32,111 nt of DNA, taken from NCBI RefSeq assembly GCF_002531725.1, contig NZ_NWSQ01000046.1, positions 1 to 32,111 on the forward strand, written 5' to 3'. This document shows, one piece after another, positions 22,878-30,196 of this stretch. Position numbers and translations under genes: made by a program. This stretch comes from Rhizobium sp. L43 (lineage in GTDB: Bacteria > Pseudomonadota > Alphaproteobacteria > Rhizobiales > Rhizobiaceae). The notes below the pieces were generated by a model, which made no database searches, was not told the DNA's origin, and saw nothing but the letters and a program-made list of their open reading frames with translations. Position 1 is the first letter of the stretch. Every line of letters begins with the position of its first letter.

Positions 22878-23903
22878 ATGAAACTTGCCACCTTGAAGGA
22901 CTCCACGCGGGACGGCCGGCTGGTCGTCGTGTCCCGCGACCTGACCCGCTGTTCCGAGGTCGGTCACATCGCCCGCACCTTGCAGGCAGCGCTCGATGAC
23001 TGGGAGCATGTGGCGCCGCGACTTCAGCTGATTGCCGAAGGCATCGAGACCGGAGCCCAGCCGACGATCCGCTTTCACGAACATGACGCTGCGTCACCCT
23101 TGCCGCGGGCCTACCAATGGGCCGATGGTTCCGCTTACGTCAACCACGTCGAACTGGTGCGCAAGGCGCGCGGCGCCGAGATGCCGGCGAGCTTCTGGAC
23201 CGATCCGCTGATCTATCAAGGCGGCTCGGACGCTTTCCTCGCGCCGCGCGATCCCATCCTGGCGGCCGACGAGGCCTATGGCATCGACATGGAGGGCGAG
23301 GTCGCCGTCATAACAGGCGACGTCGCCATGGGGTCCAGCCCGGAGGTCGCCCGCAGCGCCATCCGGCTGCTGATGCTCGTCAACGACGTGTCGCTGCGCG
23401 GCCTGATCCCGGACGAGTTGGCGAAGGGCTTCGGTTTCTTCCAGTCCAAGCCGGCCTCGGCATTCTCTCCGGTCGCGGTGACGCCGGACGAGCTCGGGGA
23501 TGCCTGGGATGGCGGCAAGCTGCATCTGCCGCTGCTAGTGAGCTTGAACGGCAAGCCCTTCGGCAGGGCCAATGCCGGCGTCGATATGACATTCGATTTG
23601 GGCCAGCTGATCGCCCATGCCGCCAAAACCCGCCATCTCCTGGCCGGAACGATCATCGGCTCCGGCACTGTTTCCAACAAGCGCGACGGCGGCCCCGGCA
23701 AGCCGGTGGAAGGCGGAGGAGACGGCTACTCCTGCATTGCCGAACTGAGGATGATCGAGGCGATCGAGACCGGATCGCCGAAAACGCCTTTCATGAAATT
23801 CGGCGATCAGGTGCGCATCGAGATGAAGGATCAAGCCGGCCATTCGATCTTCGGGGCAATCGAACAGACGGTCGAGAAATACAGCGGAGCCGAGCCACAA
23901 TGA
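22878..23903 (+). CDS. fahA: Fumarylacetoacetase (bacterial fumarylacetoacetate hydrolase family)
   Basis: A 341-aa enzyme, the bacterial length for this family, splitting fumarylacetoacetate into fumarate and acetoacetate. The FAH core is visible: GIDMEGEVAVITGDV (metal-binding acidic residues), LMLVNDVSLRG, FGFFQSKPASAFSPVAVTP (lysine of the oxyanion site) and LLAGTIIGSGTVSN. The start lies 51 bp after hmgA with only a weak GGGAA ribosome site. Its stop overlaps the maiA start (ATGA). It catalyses the last step of the pathway encoded here. Confidence 0.94.
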   Translation: MKLATLKDSTRDGRLVVVSRDLTRCSEVGHIARTLQAALDDWEHVAPRLQLIAEGIETGAQPTIRFHEHDAASPLPRAYQWADGSAYVNHVELVRKARGAEMPASFWTDPLIYQGGSDAFLAPRDPILAADEAYGIDMEGEVAVITGDVAMGSSPEVARSAIRLLMLVNDVSLRGLIPDELAKGFGFFQSKPASAFSPVAVTPDELGDAWDGGKLHLPLLVSLNGKPFGRANAGVDMTFDLGQLIAHAAKTRHLLAGTIIGSGTVSNKRDGGPGKPVEGGGDGYSCIAELRMIEAIETGSPKTPFMKFGDQVRIEMKDQAGHSIFGAIEQTVEKYSGAEPQ

Positions 23904-24532
23904 ACGAGGTGGTTCTCTACGACTACTGGCGATCATCGGCGAGCTACCGCGTCCGCATCGCGCTCAATCTCCTGGGCGTCGACTATAAGGCGGTGCCGAT
24001 CAACCTGTTGGACGGCGCGCACAGGAAGCCGGATTATCTCGCGCTCAACCCGCAGGGGCTGGTGCCGACATTGGTGATTGACGGCAAGACACTGACGCAG
24101 TCGCTGGCCATCATCGAATATCTCGCCGAGACCAGGCCGGAATGCGGATTGCTGCCATCCGACATTGCCGATCGCCAGCATGTGCGGGCGCTTGCATATG
24201 CGGTTGCCATGGACATCCATCCGATCTGCAACATGCATGTCGTTACCCACCTCATGACCATAACCGACAAGGCCGACGCCCGCGAGGAATGGATGAAGCA
24301 TTTCATTGCCGACGGACTGCGCAAACTGGAAGCCATGATCGGCGAATTTGATGGAGCGTTCAGCTTTGGCGACAGGCCGACGATGGCGGATCTCTGTCTG
24401 GTTCCACAGGTCTACAACGCCCGCCGCTGGGGATTAGATATGACCGCTTTCAGGCGCATCGCCGATATCGACGCCAGATGCGCCGGCATACCCGCTTTCC
24501 AGGCGGCGCATCCTGACCGGGTGAAACCGTAA
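23900..24532 (+). CDS. maiA: Maleylacetoacetate isomerase (zeta-class glutathione S-transferase)
   Basis: A 210-aa glutathione-dependent cis-trans isomerase converting maleylacetoacetate to fumarylacetoacetate. The N-terminal thioredoxin-like domain begins LYDYWRSSASYRVRIALNLL, which contains the zeta-class SSxSxRVRIAL signature with the catalytic serine. The LNPQGLVPTL and QSLAIIEYL motifs (glutathione binding) follow. The C-terminal helical domain ends FQAAHPDR. ATG 23900 overlaps the fahA stop by 4 bp; the same frame is open far upstream but that is the shadow of fahA. It is the last gene of the hppD operon. A decayed copy of its 3' end lies at 25306-25390. Confidence 0.95.
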   Translation: MNEVVLYDYWRSSASYRVRIALNLLGVDYKAVPINLLDGAHRKPDYLALNPQGLVPTLVIDGKTLTQSLAIIEYLAETRPECGLLPSDIADRQHVRALAYAVAMDIHPICNMHVVTHLMTITDKADAREEWMKHFIADGLRKLEAMIGEFDGAFSFGDRPTMADLCLVPQVYNARRWGLDMTAFRRIADIDARCAGIPAFQAAHPDRVKP

Positions 24533-24582
24533 CCTCATTGCGATAGAAACGCTCAGGCAGAGTCGGCCTCTCCGATCTCCCC

Positions 24583-24727
24583 CATTCCTGTCCTCGGACT
24601 TGATCCGAGGGATGTCACAGGAATCTAGCCACGGCGCGTCGGCGCCGTGAATGACTCTCAGTGATAAAGCGGTCTTCCGCGCTCAAGGACTTGAGCGCAC
24701 TGGATTCCTGTGACAGGCACAGGAATG
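24583..24727. repeat. Palindromic intergenic mosaic (RIME-like)
   Basis: About 145 bp built of nested inverted repeats. Outer arms CATTCCTGT (24583-24591) and ACAGGAATG (24719-24727). Inner arms GTCACAGGAATC (24614-24625) and GATTCCTGTGAC (24703-24714). Three hairpins inside: 24592-24610 (7-bp stem), 24630-24649 (8-bp stem, CACGGCGC/GCGCCGTG) and 24679-24698 (9-bp stem, GCGCTCAAG/CTTGAGCGC). Multi-palindromic intergenic elements of this kind are dispersed in Rhizobium genomes (family knowledge; membership not verified). Here it may also serve as the 3' end of the maiA transcript and of the convergent MEKHLA gene. Confidence 0.75.
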
Positions 24728-24775
24728 AGCGAGCACTAAGCTACGTTTGCCACTACCCCGCCCGTGACGGCGACA

Positions 24776-25246
24776 TTACGCGTCCTGCCACGAAGAGAAT
24801 ATCGCCGCCTGGCCCAACCGCTTGCCCGCTTCATCGATGAGCTGCCAGACGGTCACATCCTCGATCCAGAAACGGCGCCCCGATTTCGCGATCCTGACAC
24901 CGCGCGCATTATCGACAAAACCATCGCGCGTGACGGCGTCCAGCAGCCGCTGGCGCTCGGCGCGATCAGGCTGTTCGGCCGAAAGCCGCGACGGCAGCGC
25001 AGTAAATTCATCCCAGCTATATTCGAAGCAATTCTGCGCGGTGCGGTTGGCGTAGATGAAGCGCGGATCGGGCGCGGTGTTGTGAGCGAGGACCACGAAG
25101 GGAGCATTGTTATAGAGCCAGTCCGGCCCTTGCCCGTCCTGGACAAGACGACGGCCGGTGATGCGCAGATAGCTTCCGGTGAGGAGGGAGAAGAAATCGG
25201 CATCGCTCCTCAGATCGAGGGTGTGATTGTCATAGGCAAAAGTCAC
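24776..25246 (-). CDS. MEKHLA-domain protein (PAS-like fold)
   Basis: A 156-aa single-domain cytoplasmic protein. The sequence follows the MEKHLA pattern throughout: FFSLLTGSYLRITGRRL, then YNNAPFVVLAHN, IYANRTAQNCFEYSWDEFT, LPSRLSAE, RAERQRLLDAV and SGRRFWIEDVTVWQL. MEKHLA is a PAS-related domain first described at the C-terminus of plant HD-ZIP III proteins and found alone in bacteria (family knowledge); ligand and role are unknown. The start is GTG 25246, with GAGG 6 nt upstream. It is convergent with the tyrosine operon across the palindrome mosaic. Confidence 0.88.
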   Translation of the reverse strand: MTFAYDNHTLDLRSDADFFSLLTGSYLRITGRRLVQDGQGPDWLYNNAPFVVLAHNTAPDPRFIYANRTAQNCFEYSWDEFTALPSRLSAEQPDRAERQRLLDAVTRDGFVDNARGVRIAKSGRRFWIEDVTVWQLIDEAGKRLGQAAIFSSWQDA

Positions 25247-25305
25247 GAAGTGCCTCGTTGGTCAAATGCTTCGATGCAGGCGACATAATCGATATTCATT
25301 GCATC

Positions 25306-25390
25306 GGTCTACAACGCCCCCCGCCTGGGCATTGATAGGACTGATTTCAAGCACATCTGCCCGCGCTTAGCCGGCGCATCCCGACGGGGA
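25306..25390 (+). pseudogene. Decayed fragment of a maiA (maleylacetoacetate isomerase) 3' end
   Basis: The frame starting with GTC at 25306 reads VYNAPRLGIDRTDFKHICPRL (here split: VYNAPRLGI, DRTDFKHI, CPRLAGASRRG). Compare the intact gene: VYNARRWGL, DMTAFRRI. At DNA level TCTACAACGCC is identical and GGCGCATCC-GAC-GGG aligns with the AHPDR end, with about 40 bp missing between. No start codon and no GST N-terminal domain are present. It is non-coding debris from a second maiA-like gene or a duplication, lying 770 bp from the intact copy. The rest of the gap between the MEKHLA gene and the ClpP-fold gene (25391-25669) shows only a 7-bp hairpin at 25395-25413 and nothing else I can name. Confidence 0.65.
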
Positions 25391-25669
25391 TTTCGCGATT
25401 CCGGCGAGGAATCGACGTTTACCGTATTCATCACTTCTGATTGTGCCGCTTGCCAGAAGATCGCCCCTTGTGCATTGATCGGATACTGCCGGGGGAGGTA
25501 TCAACATTCTCTGCGAAGCTATTGTTCTTCTGACCGTAATCAGCGTCGGCGGTCGCCGATGAGATCGGGCTTTACGGGCAGGTGATTTCATCATCCGGCT
25601 ATACAGAGCTGCCAAGCTATGCTGCGAATGACGACGGGAGAAATACAGGTGCTCGAGGGCTGGGTAAGA

Positions 25670-26983
25670 ATGCGCAAATTCGTCTCGTTGATATCGATGC
25701 TGCTGGCGTTCGTCGCCCTGGCCGCAGAAGCGCATGCGGCAATTTCCTACCAACGCCTCGACGGCACCCCGGGAGGGCGTGCTCTGGTGATAAAGGGCGT
25801 GTTTGAATTCTCCGACGATCCGATGCAGCTTGTCGACGAATACAGGCAGTACCAAGCGGACTACATCAGCTTTGACTCGCCCGGCGGAAACGTGGTCACC
25901 GCGATCCGGTTCGGCCGCATCATTCGCGCACTGAATGCAAGAACGCTCCAGATCAGAGCCATGGAATGTGCATCGGCTTGCGCCTTCGCCTTCGTCGGTG
26001 GCGTCGAAAGGTTCGCCGAGCCGGGTTCCATCGGCGTGCATCGGGTTTCTCTTTCCGACGATGCCGCCATGGACAACAAATTGGCAGTTTCGTCGGTTCA
26101 ATCACTGACCGGCGAGATCATCGGCTACCTCACCGACATGGGGGTAAGCCCCAATCTCCTGCAGCTCAGCCTGTCGATCGACAGCACCGATATACGGTAT
26201 CTCACCGCTGCGGAAATGCGAGACTGGAACATCAACACGCCCGAGGATATGCCCTCGGCACAGGAAAGCACGCCGCCCCCGCCAGGCGCCGCGCCGCAGG
26301 AGAGCGCAACACCTGCCGACATGCCGTCAGACCCCAGCGCTTCCGAGGAGTCGGCCGCCTCCGAACCCGGCGACCTCACAACGGAGGCGGTTGATTTCGT
26401 CAACCGATACAATGACGAATGGTCGAAAGACAGTGCCCCGGCATTGGCCTTTATGAAGGGCGTCTATGCCGACGAGGTCTCCTTCTTCGGACACTCGGTC
26501 GACAAAGACGCCGTCCTGAAGGAAAAGGCAGCCTTCGCCCAACGCTGGCCGGAGCGCATCTACAGCGTCAAGCCGGGCTCCGTGACTGCCAGCTGTGCTG
26601 GAAAATGCGAAATGTCGGGAATTGTCGAGTGGTTTGCCCGAAACCGGGATACGGGCAAGACGTCCGCCGGAATGGCGGAATTCTCTTTCGTGTGGAACAC
26701 GGCCTCCCTGCAGATCGAGTCCGAGACCGGAAAGGTGCTCGCCACGGATAAGGGGGCCAAGGCACCGGATCGGTTGATCCATCAGTGGACAGGACTGGAC
26801 GACATCTGCCGCACGAGTGTCGACCGCGAAGGCCCCGAGACGCTACGGGCTTGCAAACGGCGCGACGAACTCGGTCCGCTGCTCAATCGCGCCGACTGGT
26901 GTTATGGCCATAAGGACGAAGCCGGAATAAACTGGGAGTGGCACAAATGCGATGTCAACTCCCGCCGGTATACGAGTGAGTAG
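25670..26983 (+). CDS. Secreted ClpP-fold serine protease-like protein with C-terminal NTF2-like domain
   Basis: A 437-aa exported protein. Signal peptide residues 1-24 (ends AEAHAA). The ClpP/crotonase-type domain at about 28-205 has the oxyanion loop DSPGGNV (69-75), a candidate nucleophile S102 in CASACAFAFVGG, and H124 in IGVHRVS. A Pro/Ser/Ala-rich linker covers about 212-250. Residues about 255-365 (VDFVNRYNDEW; FMKGVYADEVSFFG) look like an NTF2/SnoaL-type domain. A Cys-containing tail (DDICRTSV, WCYGHKD, WHKCDVN) ends the protein. This belongs to the periplasmic ClpP-like proteins of COG3904 type (recollection). The domain pairing is uncommon. The frame opens at 25619, but ATG 25670 puts the signal peptide first. 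A fragment of the NTF2-like part recurs at 28399-28476. Confidence 0.82.
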   Translation: MRKFVSLISMLLAFVALAAEAHAAISYQRLDGTPGGRALVIKGVFEFSDDPMQLVDEYRQYQADYISFDSPGGNVVTAIRFGRIIRALNARTLQIRAMECASACAFAFVGGVERFAEPGSIGVHRVSLSDDAAMDNKLAVSSVQSLTGEIIGYLTDMGVSPNLLQLSLSIDSTDIRYLTAAEMRDWNINTPEDMPSAQESTPPPPGAAPQESATPADMPSDPSASEESAASEPGDLTTEAVDFVNRYNDEWSKDSAPALAFMKGVYADEVSFFGHSVDKDAVLKEKAAFAQRWPERIYSVKPGSVTASCAGKCEMSGIVEWFARNRDTGKTSAGMAEFSFVWNTASLQIESETGKVLATDKGAKAPDRLIHQWTGLDDICRTSVDREGPETLRACKRRDELGPLLNRADWCYGHKDEAGINWEWHKCDVNSRRYTSE

Positions 26984-27066
26984 CGTGCAGGCCCAAAGAC
27001 GAGCGACCGGTGGTTGGCCCGAAGGAAGAAATGTTGGGAAACTCATATTCCTGAGTGAGGCCGAGC

Positions 27067-28335
27067 ATGTCAGAAGACCAGCATTCCGAGGAAGACACCG
27101 TGCTGCCGGGATCCGACGAGCCCGAGAAGCCCGCTGAGCGCTATAAACTCGGCCTTTGCCTTTCGGGCGGCGGCTATCGGGCCATGCTTTTCCATGCGGG
27201 ATCACTTGCGAGGCTCAACGAGGCCGGTCTTCTGGCGAAACTCGATATGATCTCGTCGGTATCGGGCGGATCTATCGCGTCCGGCCTTCTGGCCTATGCG
27301 TGGCCGCGGCTTGTCTTTCAGAACGGGATCGCCGTCAATTTCAAAGCCGAGTATTTGGATCGCATCCTGGCCTTCAGCCAGGTCTTTGCGGATGGACCGA
27401 GCTTCCTGAAGGGCGTGTTCAATCCCTTCTCGAGCGCGGCGCAGGAGGCCGCGAAGCTCTATGAGCGGCATCTGTTCGACGGAAAATCACCAAGCCTGAG
27501 CGACCTTCCGGGATCGCCCTGGTTCGTATTTTGCGCCAGCAATCTCAGCACCGGTTCGCTCTTCCGGATGTCGAACCGCTATCTCGCGGATTACAGAATC
27601 GGGGTGTCGTTTCATCCGACACTTTCGCTCGCAACCGCGGTTGCCGCTTCGGCGGCATTCCCGCCCGTGCTGTCGCCGCTGCGATTAGACCTGTCACAGT
27701 TTTCCTGGAAAAGGGAGAAACTCGACGACACCGTTGGCGAACCGGTCGCTCCGGGCAGGGCAATATTGAGCGACGGCGGCGTCTACGACAATCACGGCAT
27801 CGAGCCGGCGCTGAAACGCTGCGATTGCCTGCTCGTCAGCGATGCCGGCGCGCCCTGGCGCTCCTCGACTGGCGGCTACTGGAACTATCTCTCCCAACTC
27901 AAGCGCGTCCTCGATACGACCGACAATCAGGTGCGGTCGTTGCGGCGCCGAGACCTGGTCGGCGGCTTCAAGGCTGCAAAACAGGCCGATCAGCTTGGCC
28001 TCGACGATCTCGCGAAATCGGCTCTGCGCGCCAGAACCCGCGGCGTCTATTGGTCGATCGACAGCAAGGACGTCGAACTCAAGCCCTACGCGTCCTACAC
28101 GCTGCAGTCGTCCTCGGTCGTTCCCTCGGAGGTCGGCACCTATCTCCATTTCCTGGGCGAGAAAGAGACGGAGCATCTGACGAACTGGGGGCACTACGTC
28201 TGTGACGCGATGCTCAACCGGTTCTATCAATCGCCGCTGGCGCCATCGTCCGGCCCGCCATTGATTGCCGGGACCGTGAAGCCGTCCTGGACGGCGAGGT
28301 TGAGCAAGCGCCTGTTCGACTTCCTGCCCTTTTGA
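27067..28335 (+). CDS. Patatin-like phospholipase
   Basis: A 422-aa putative lipid acyl hydrolase with the Ser-Asp dyad of patatins. The oxyanion loop GGGYRAM is at residues 34-40, nucleophile S66 in SSVSGGSIASG, and catalytic D236 in LSDGGVYDN. The first Gly of the classical G-x-S-x-G elbow is Ser, a substitution common in bacterial members. There is no signal peptide; residues 1-25 are acidic and disordered. ATG 27067 has GAGG at 7 nt; a GTG at 27055 is also in frame. It lies 83 bp after the ClpP-fold gene and may form an operon with it. The lipid substrate is unknown. Confidence 0.92.
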   Translation: MSEDQHSEEDTVLPGSDEPEKPAERYKLGLCLSGGGYRAMLFHAGSLARLNEAGLLAKLDMISSVSGGSIASGLLAYAWPRLVFQNGIAVNFKAEYLDRILAFSQVFADGPSFLKGVFNPFSSAAQEAAKLYERHLFDGKSPSLSDLPGSPWFVFCASNLSTGSLFRMSNRYLADYRIGVSFHPTLSLATAVAASAAFPPVLSPLRLDLSQFSWKREKLDDTVGEPVAPGRAILSDGGVYDNHGIEPALKRCDCLLVSDAGAPWRSSTGGYWNYLSQLKRVLDTTDNQVRSLRRRDLVGGFKAAKQADQLGLDDLAKSALRARTRGVYWSIDSKDVELKPYASYTLQSSSVVPSEVGTYLHFLGEKETEHLTNWGHYVCDAMLNRFYQSPLAPSSGPPLIAGTVKPSWTARLSKRLFDFLPF

Positions 28336-28398
28336 ACGGAAGCCAGAGTCGGCTAGACCGGGACAAGCGGGAGCTGGCGTTTCCCTGCTCCTCGGAGC

Positions 28399-28476
28399 TT
28401 GCGCTTCATGAAGCGCGTCTATGTCGAAGAGATCTCTTTCTTCGGGACCTTGGTCGAGAAAGACGTCGCGGAATGA
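28399..28476 (+). pseudogene. Fragment of a ClpP-fold/NTF2-like gene (NTF2-like part)
   Basis: Frame from 28399 reads LRFMKRVYVEEISFFG followed by TLVEKDVAE and a TGA at 28474-28476. Residues in the intact gene (26438-26520) are LAFMKGVYADEVSFFG then HSVDKDAVL. About 75 bp align without gaps at roughly 75 percent identity by eye, and similarity stops abruptly on both sides. It is a remnant of a diverged second copy, now stranded between the patatin gene and the oxidoreductase gene. Confidence 0.7.
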
Positions 28477-28487
28477 AAGCCGCAAGC

Positions 28488-28512
28488 CCGCCGCAAGAGC
28501 TTCTTGCGGCGG
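28488..28512. terminator. 11-bp perfect hairpin between convergent genes
   Basis: CCGCCGCAAGA (28488-28498) and TCTTGCGGCGG (28502-28512) form a perfect 11-bp stem with a 3-nt loop (GCT). It lies in the gap between the patatin gene (+) and the oxidoreductase gene (-). No T-run follows on either side, but stem strength and position suggest a bidirectional 3' end. Confidence 0.5.
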
Positions 28513-28543
28513 ATGGAAGGATCGCCTGAGATCCGATCACCGC

Positions 28544-29422
28544 TTACGCAGCCACCATGAAACGCGCCAGCATCGCAAAATCGTCGTCCTGGTGGCCCTT
28601 GGCGATCGCGGTCTCCAGGAGACTCCCGAAAGCATCGGAGATTGCGGAATTGATGCCGCGCTCCCGCACGATCTCGCGCAGATGGTGGAAGGCAGCGCTA
28701 TGGGCGGCGATGCTTGCCAATGTATCGTCGTCGCCGCGGTCGCGTCCGTCACGGACGCGCTGCATGAGGTCCTGTTCGGCCGCATCGATCACCGGCTGAA
28801 CCAGCGGGAGAAAGCCGGCATAGGTATCGGCGTCGATACTCTCGGCGCGATTGATCGCGAGCGCCTGAAGCGTGCCGAACAACGTGCCCCACATCTGGGC
28901 GAGCAGGGCGCTGTCGAGCGCTGAAGCCTTGCCGAAATCCTCGCCCACGAAGGCAGATTTTCCTCCGAGCTCGGCAAACAGAGTTGCGTGTTTTTCGTAG
29001 TGCGAGCGCGAGCCGCTGTAGAGGATCAGCGTTTCCGGGCTCCCGATCACATTCGGCGTCGCCATGATCGCCCCGTCGAGATAGGCCATGCCGTTGTCGG
29101 TCGCCCATATGCCGGTGTTGCGAGCGGTGTTTGGCGAACCGGAAGTGAGCTGGACCAGCAGTTTGCCCTTGAGTGCCTGCATCACGGCAGGCTTGCGCAA
29201 TTGCGCATCGCAAGCGCTATAGTCGAGAAGATTGACGATGACGATATCCGCCCCGTCCATCGCCGCTTCCGGCCTCGACGCCGGAACCGCACCGAAAGCT
29301 GCCAGTGCTTCGGCCTTTTCCGCCGTCCTGTTCCAGACATGCACGTTATGGCTGTTTTTCAACATTGTCCGGACAAGGGCTGTGCCCATCCGGCCGGCAC
29401 CGAGAAAGCCTATTGTAGTCAT
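28544..29422 (-). CDS. NAD(P)-dependent oxidoreductase, 6-phosphogluconate dehydrogenase-like/imine reductase-like
   Basis: A 292-aa Rossmann enzyme of the beta-hydroxyacid dehydrogenase/imine reductase superfamily. The N-terminal dinucleotide motif is GAGRMG (residues 8-13), followed by VWNRTAEKAEAL; the Arg after Asn suggests NADP(H). The C-terminal all-helical dimerisation domain (about 160-290; LDSALLAQMWGTLFGTLQAL) resembles the imine-reductase branch. ATG 29422 has GGAG at 9 nt; the very long open frame upstream is read-through shadow of the divergent gene. It is divergent from an HxlR-type regulator gene, which probably controls it (inference). Substrate unknown. Confidence 0.9.
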   Translation of the reverse strand: MTTIGFLGAGRMGTALVRTMLKNSHNVHVWNRTAEKAEALAAFGAVPASRPEAAMDGADIVIVNLLDYSACDAQLRKPAVMQALKGKLLVQLTSGSPNTARNTGIWATDNGMAYLDGAIMATPNVIGSPETLILYSGSRSHYEKHATLFAELGGKSAFVGEDFGKASALDSALLAQMWGTLFGTLQALAINRAESIDADTYAGFLPLVQPVIDAAEQDLMQRVRDGRDRGDDDTLASIAAHSAAFHHLREIVRERGINSAISDAFGSLLETAIAKGHQDDDFAMLARFMVAA

Positions 29423-29478
29423 CGGGTCTAGCTCCAATATTTGAGACGCCCTGTGATATGGCTGCCGGCCGGCTGCCG

Positions 29479-29509
29479 GTAAATTACGCACCTTTGGGTA
29501 AGCGGTTAC
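29479..29509. promoter_or_regulatory. Candidate HxlR operators: two GTAA/TTAC inverted repeats
   Basis: In the 106-bp divergent intergenic region GTAA-A-TTAC (29479-29487) and GTAA-GCGG-TTAC (29498-29509) both occur, starting 19 bp apart, and a further GGTAAG lies at 29515-29520. Such GTAC/GTAA-type inverted repeats are plausible binding sites for the dimeric winged-helix regulator encoded at 29529. Confidence 0.45.
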
Positions 29510-29528
29510 GTTGAGGTAAGGATCAAAG

Positions 29529-29897
29529 ATGAAACGGCTACCGGATGATGATTGCGGCTTTGCCAGCGCGCTCAATGCGATCGGCGGGAAATGGAAGACC
29601 GACATCCTCTGGGAGATCAATCTGGCGCCGCGCCGCTTTGGCGAACTCAGGCGCATTCTCAAGGGCGTCAGCGAGAAGGTGTTGACCCAGCAGTTACGGG
29701 AGATGGAGGCGGACGACCTCATCCGCCGCGAGGTATTTCCAGGGAGGGTGCAGCGGGTCGAATATTTAGCGACGGAATTCGGCCGCAGTCTCAACCAAGC
29801 GGTCACCGTGATGGCCGACTGGGGCAGGGCCTACGAGATACGTATGGCGCTAAAAGCAGAGAAGCAGGCTGCAAGGCCGGTCGCGCTCAGCGCCTGA
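29529..29897 (+). CDS. HxlR-family transcriptional regulator
   Basis: A 122-aa winged-helix regulator. The hallmarks are an early Cys (DDDCGFASAL), then GGKWKTDILWEINLAPRRFGELRR, quoted here in parts (GGKWKTDILW and RRFGELRRIL), then GVSEKVLTQQLREMEADDLI for the recognition helix and wing, and a C-terminal dimerisation helix. The single Cys9 corresponds to the redox or aldehyde-sensing cysteine of some relatives such as YodB/HypR (family knowledge). It is divergent from the NAD(P)-oxidoreductase gene and likely represses it until an electrophile or similar inducer appears (inference). Confidence 0.93.
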   Translation: MKRLPDDDCGFASALNAIGGKWKTDILWEINLAPRRFGELRRILKGVSEKVLTQQLREMEADDLIRREVFPGRVQRVEYLATEFGRSLNQAVTVMADWGRAYEIRMALKAEKQAARPVALSA

Positions 29898-29947
29898 TGC
29901 TGCAGAGAAGAGGGCGGTTGCGTCGCCGGTGACTTCCTCGGCCGCGA

Positions 29948-30109
29948 ATGACCTTGCAAGCCTGCTCGGTGGTGTTCACCCAGGCAGGATTCAGCTGTCG
30001 CGAAAAGCGAGGAGCCCGCGCCGTCTATCTCGAATTTCGAGCGGGTGGCGATCGTATCAAGAAGCTCAGCGTCTCAGAGTTACGGGTCTTGTGTGTGTAT
30101 CTCATTTAA
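29948..30109 (+). CDS. Possible 53-aa ORF, doubtful
   Basis: An open frame with no recognised family and no ribosome site, in the 299-bp gap between the HxlR gene and the GHKL/nuclease gene. It is Arg-rich in the middle (CREKRGARAVYLEFRAGG) and ends in a hydrophobic stretch. It may be chance or the remnant of a larger gene. Nothing else is identified in this gap, which becomes AT-richer from about 30090. Confidence 0.2.
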   Translation: MTLQACSVVFTQAGFSCREKRGARAVYLEFRAGGDRIKKLSVSELRVLCVYLI

Positions 30110-30196
30110 AGTTGTAGATTGTTACCCGCCCGCCATGGTGATGCAATTTCCATTCTGTTACCTCTGTCGCAATTAGAAGTTGTGATTGCCATCGCG

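Noticed and set aside
23117..23899. Possible N-terminal extension of maiA
   Set aside because: The upstream part is fahA read in another frame; the GST domain begins at ATG 23900, which overlaps the fahA stop in the usual coupled manner.
24764..25288. 174-aa open frame on the + strand
   Set aside because: Shadow of the MEKHLA gene, which matches its family across the whole length.
25395..25413. Hairpin CGATTCC/GGAATCG as a terminator
   Set aside because: A 7-bp stem in decayed sequence with no gene ending nearby and no T-run; no role supported.
29929..30117. 62-aa open frame on the + strand
   Set aside because: Arg/Ser-rich random-looking composition with no ribosome site; the overlapping 53-aa frame is equally doubtful and is listed only at low confidence.
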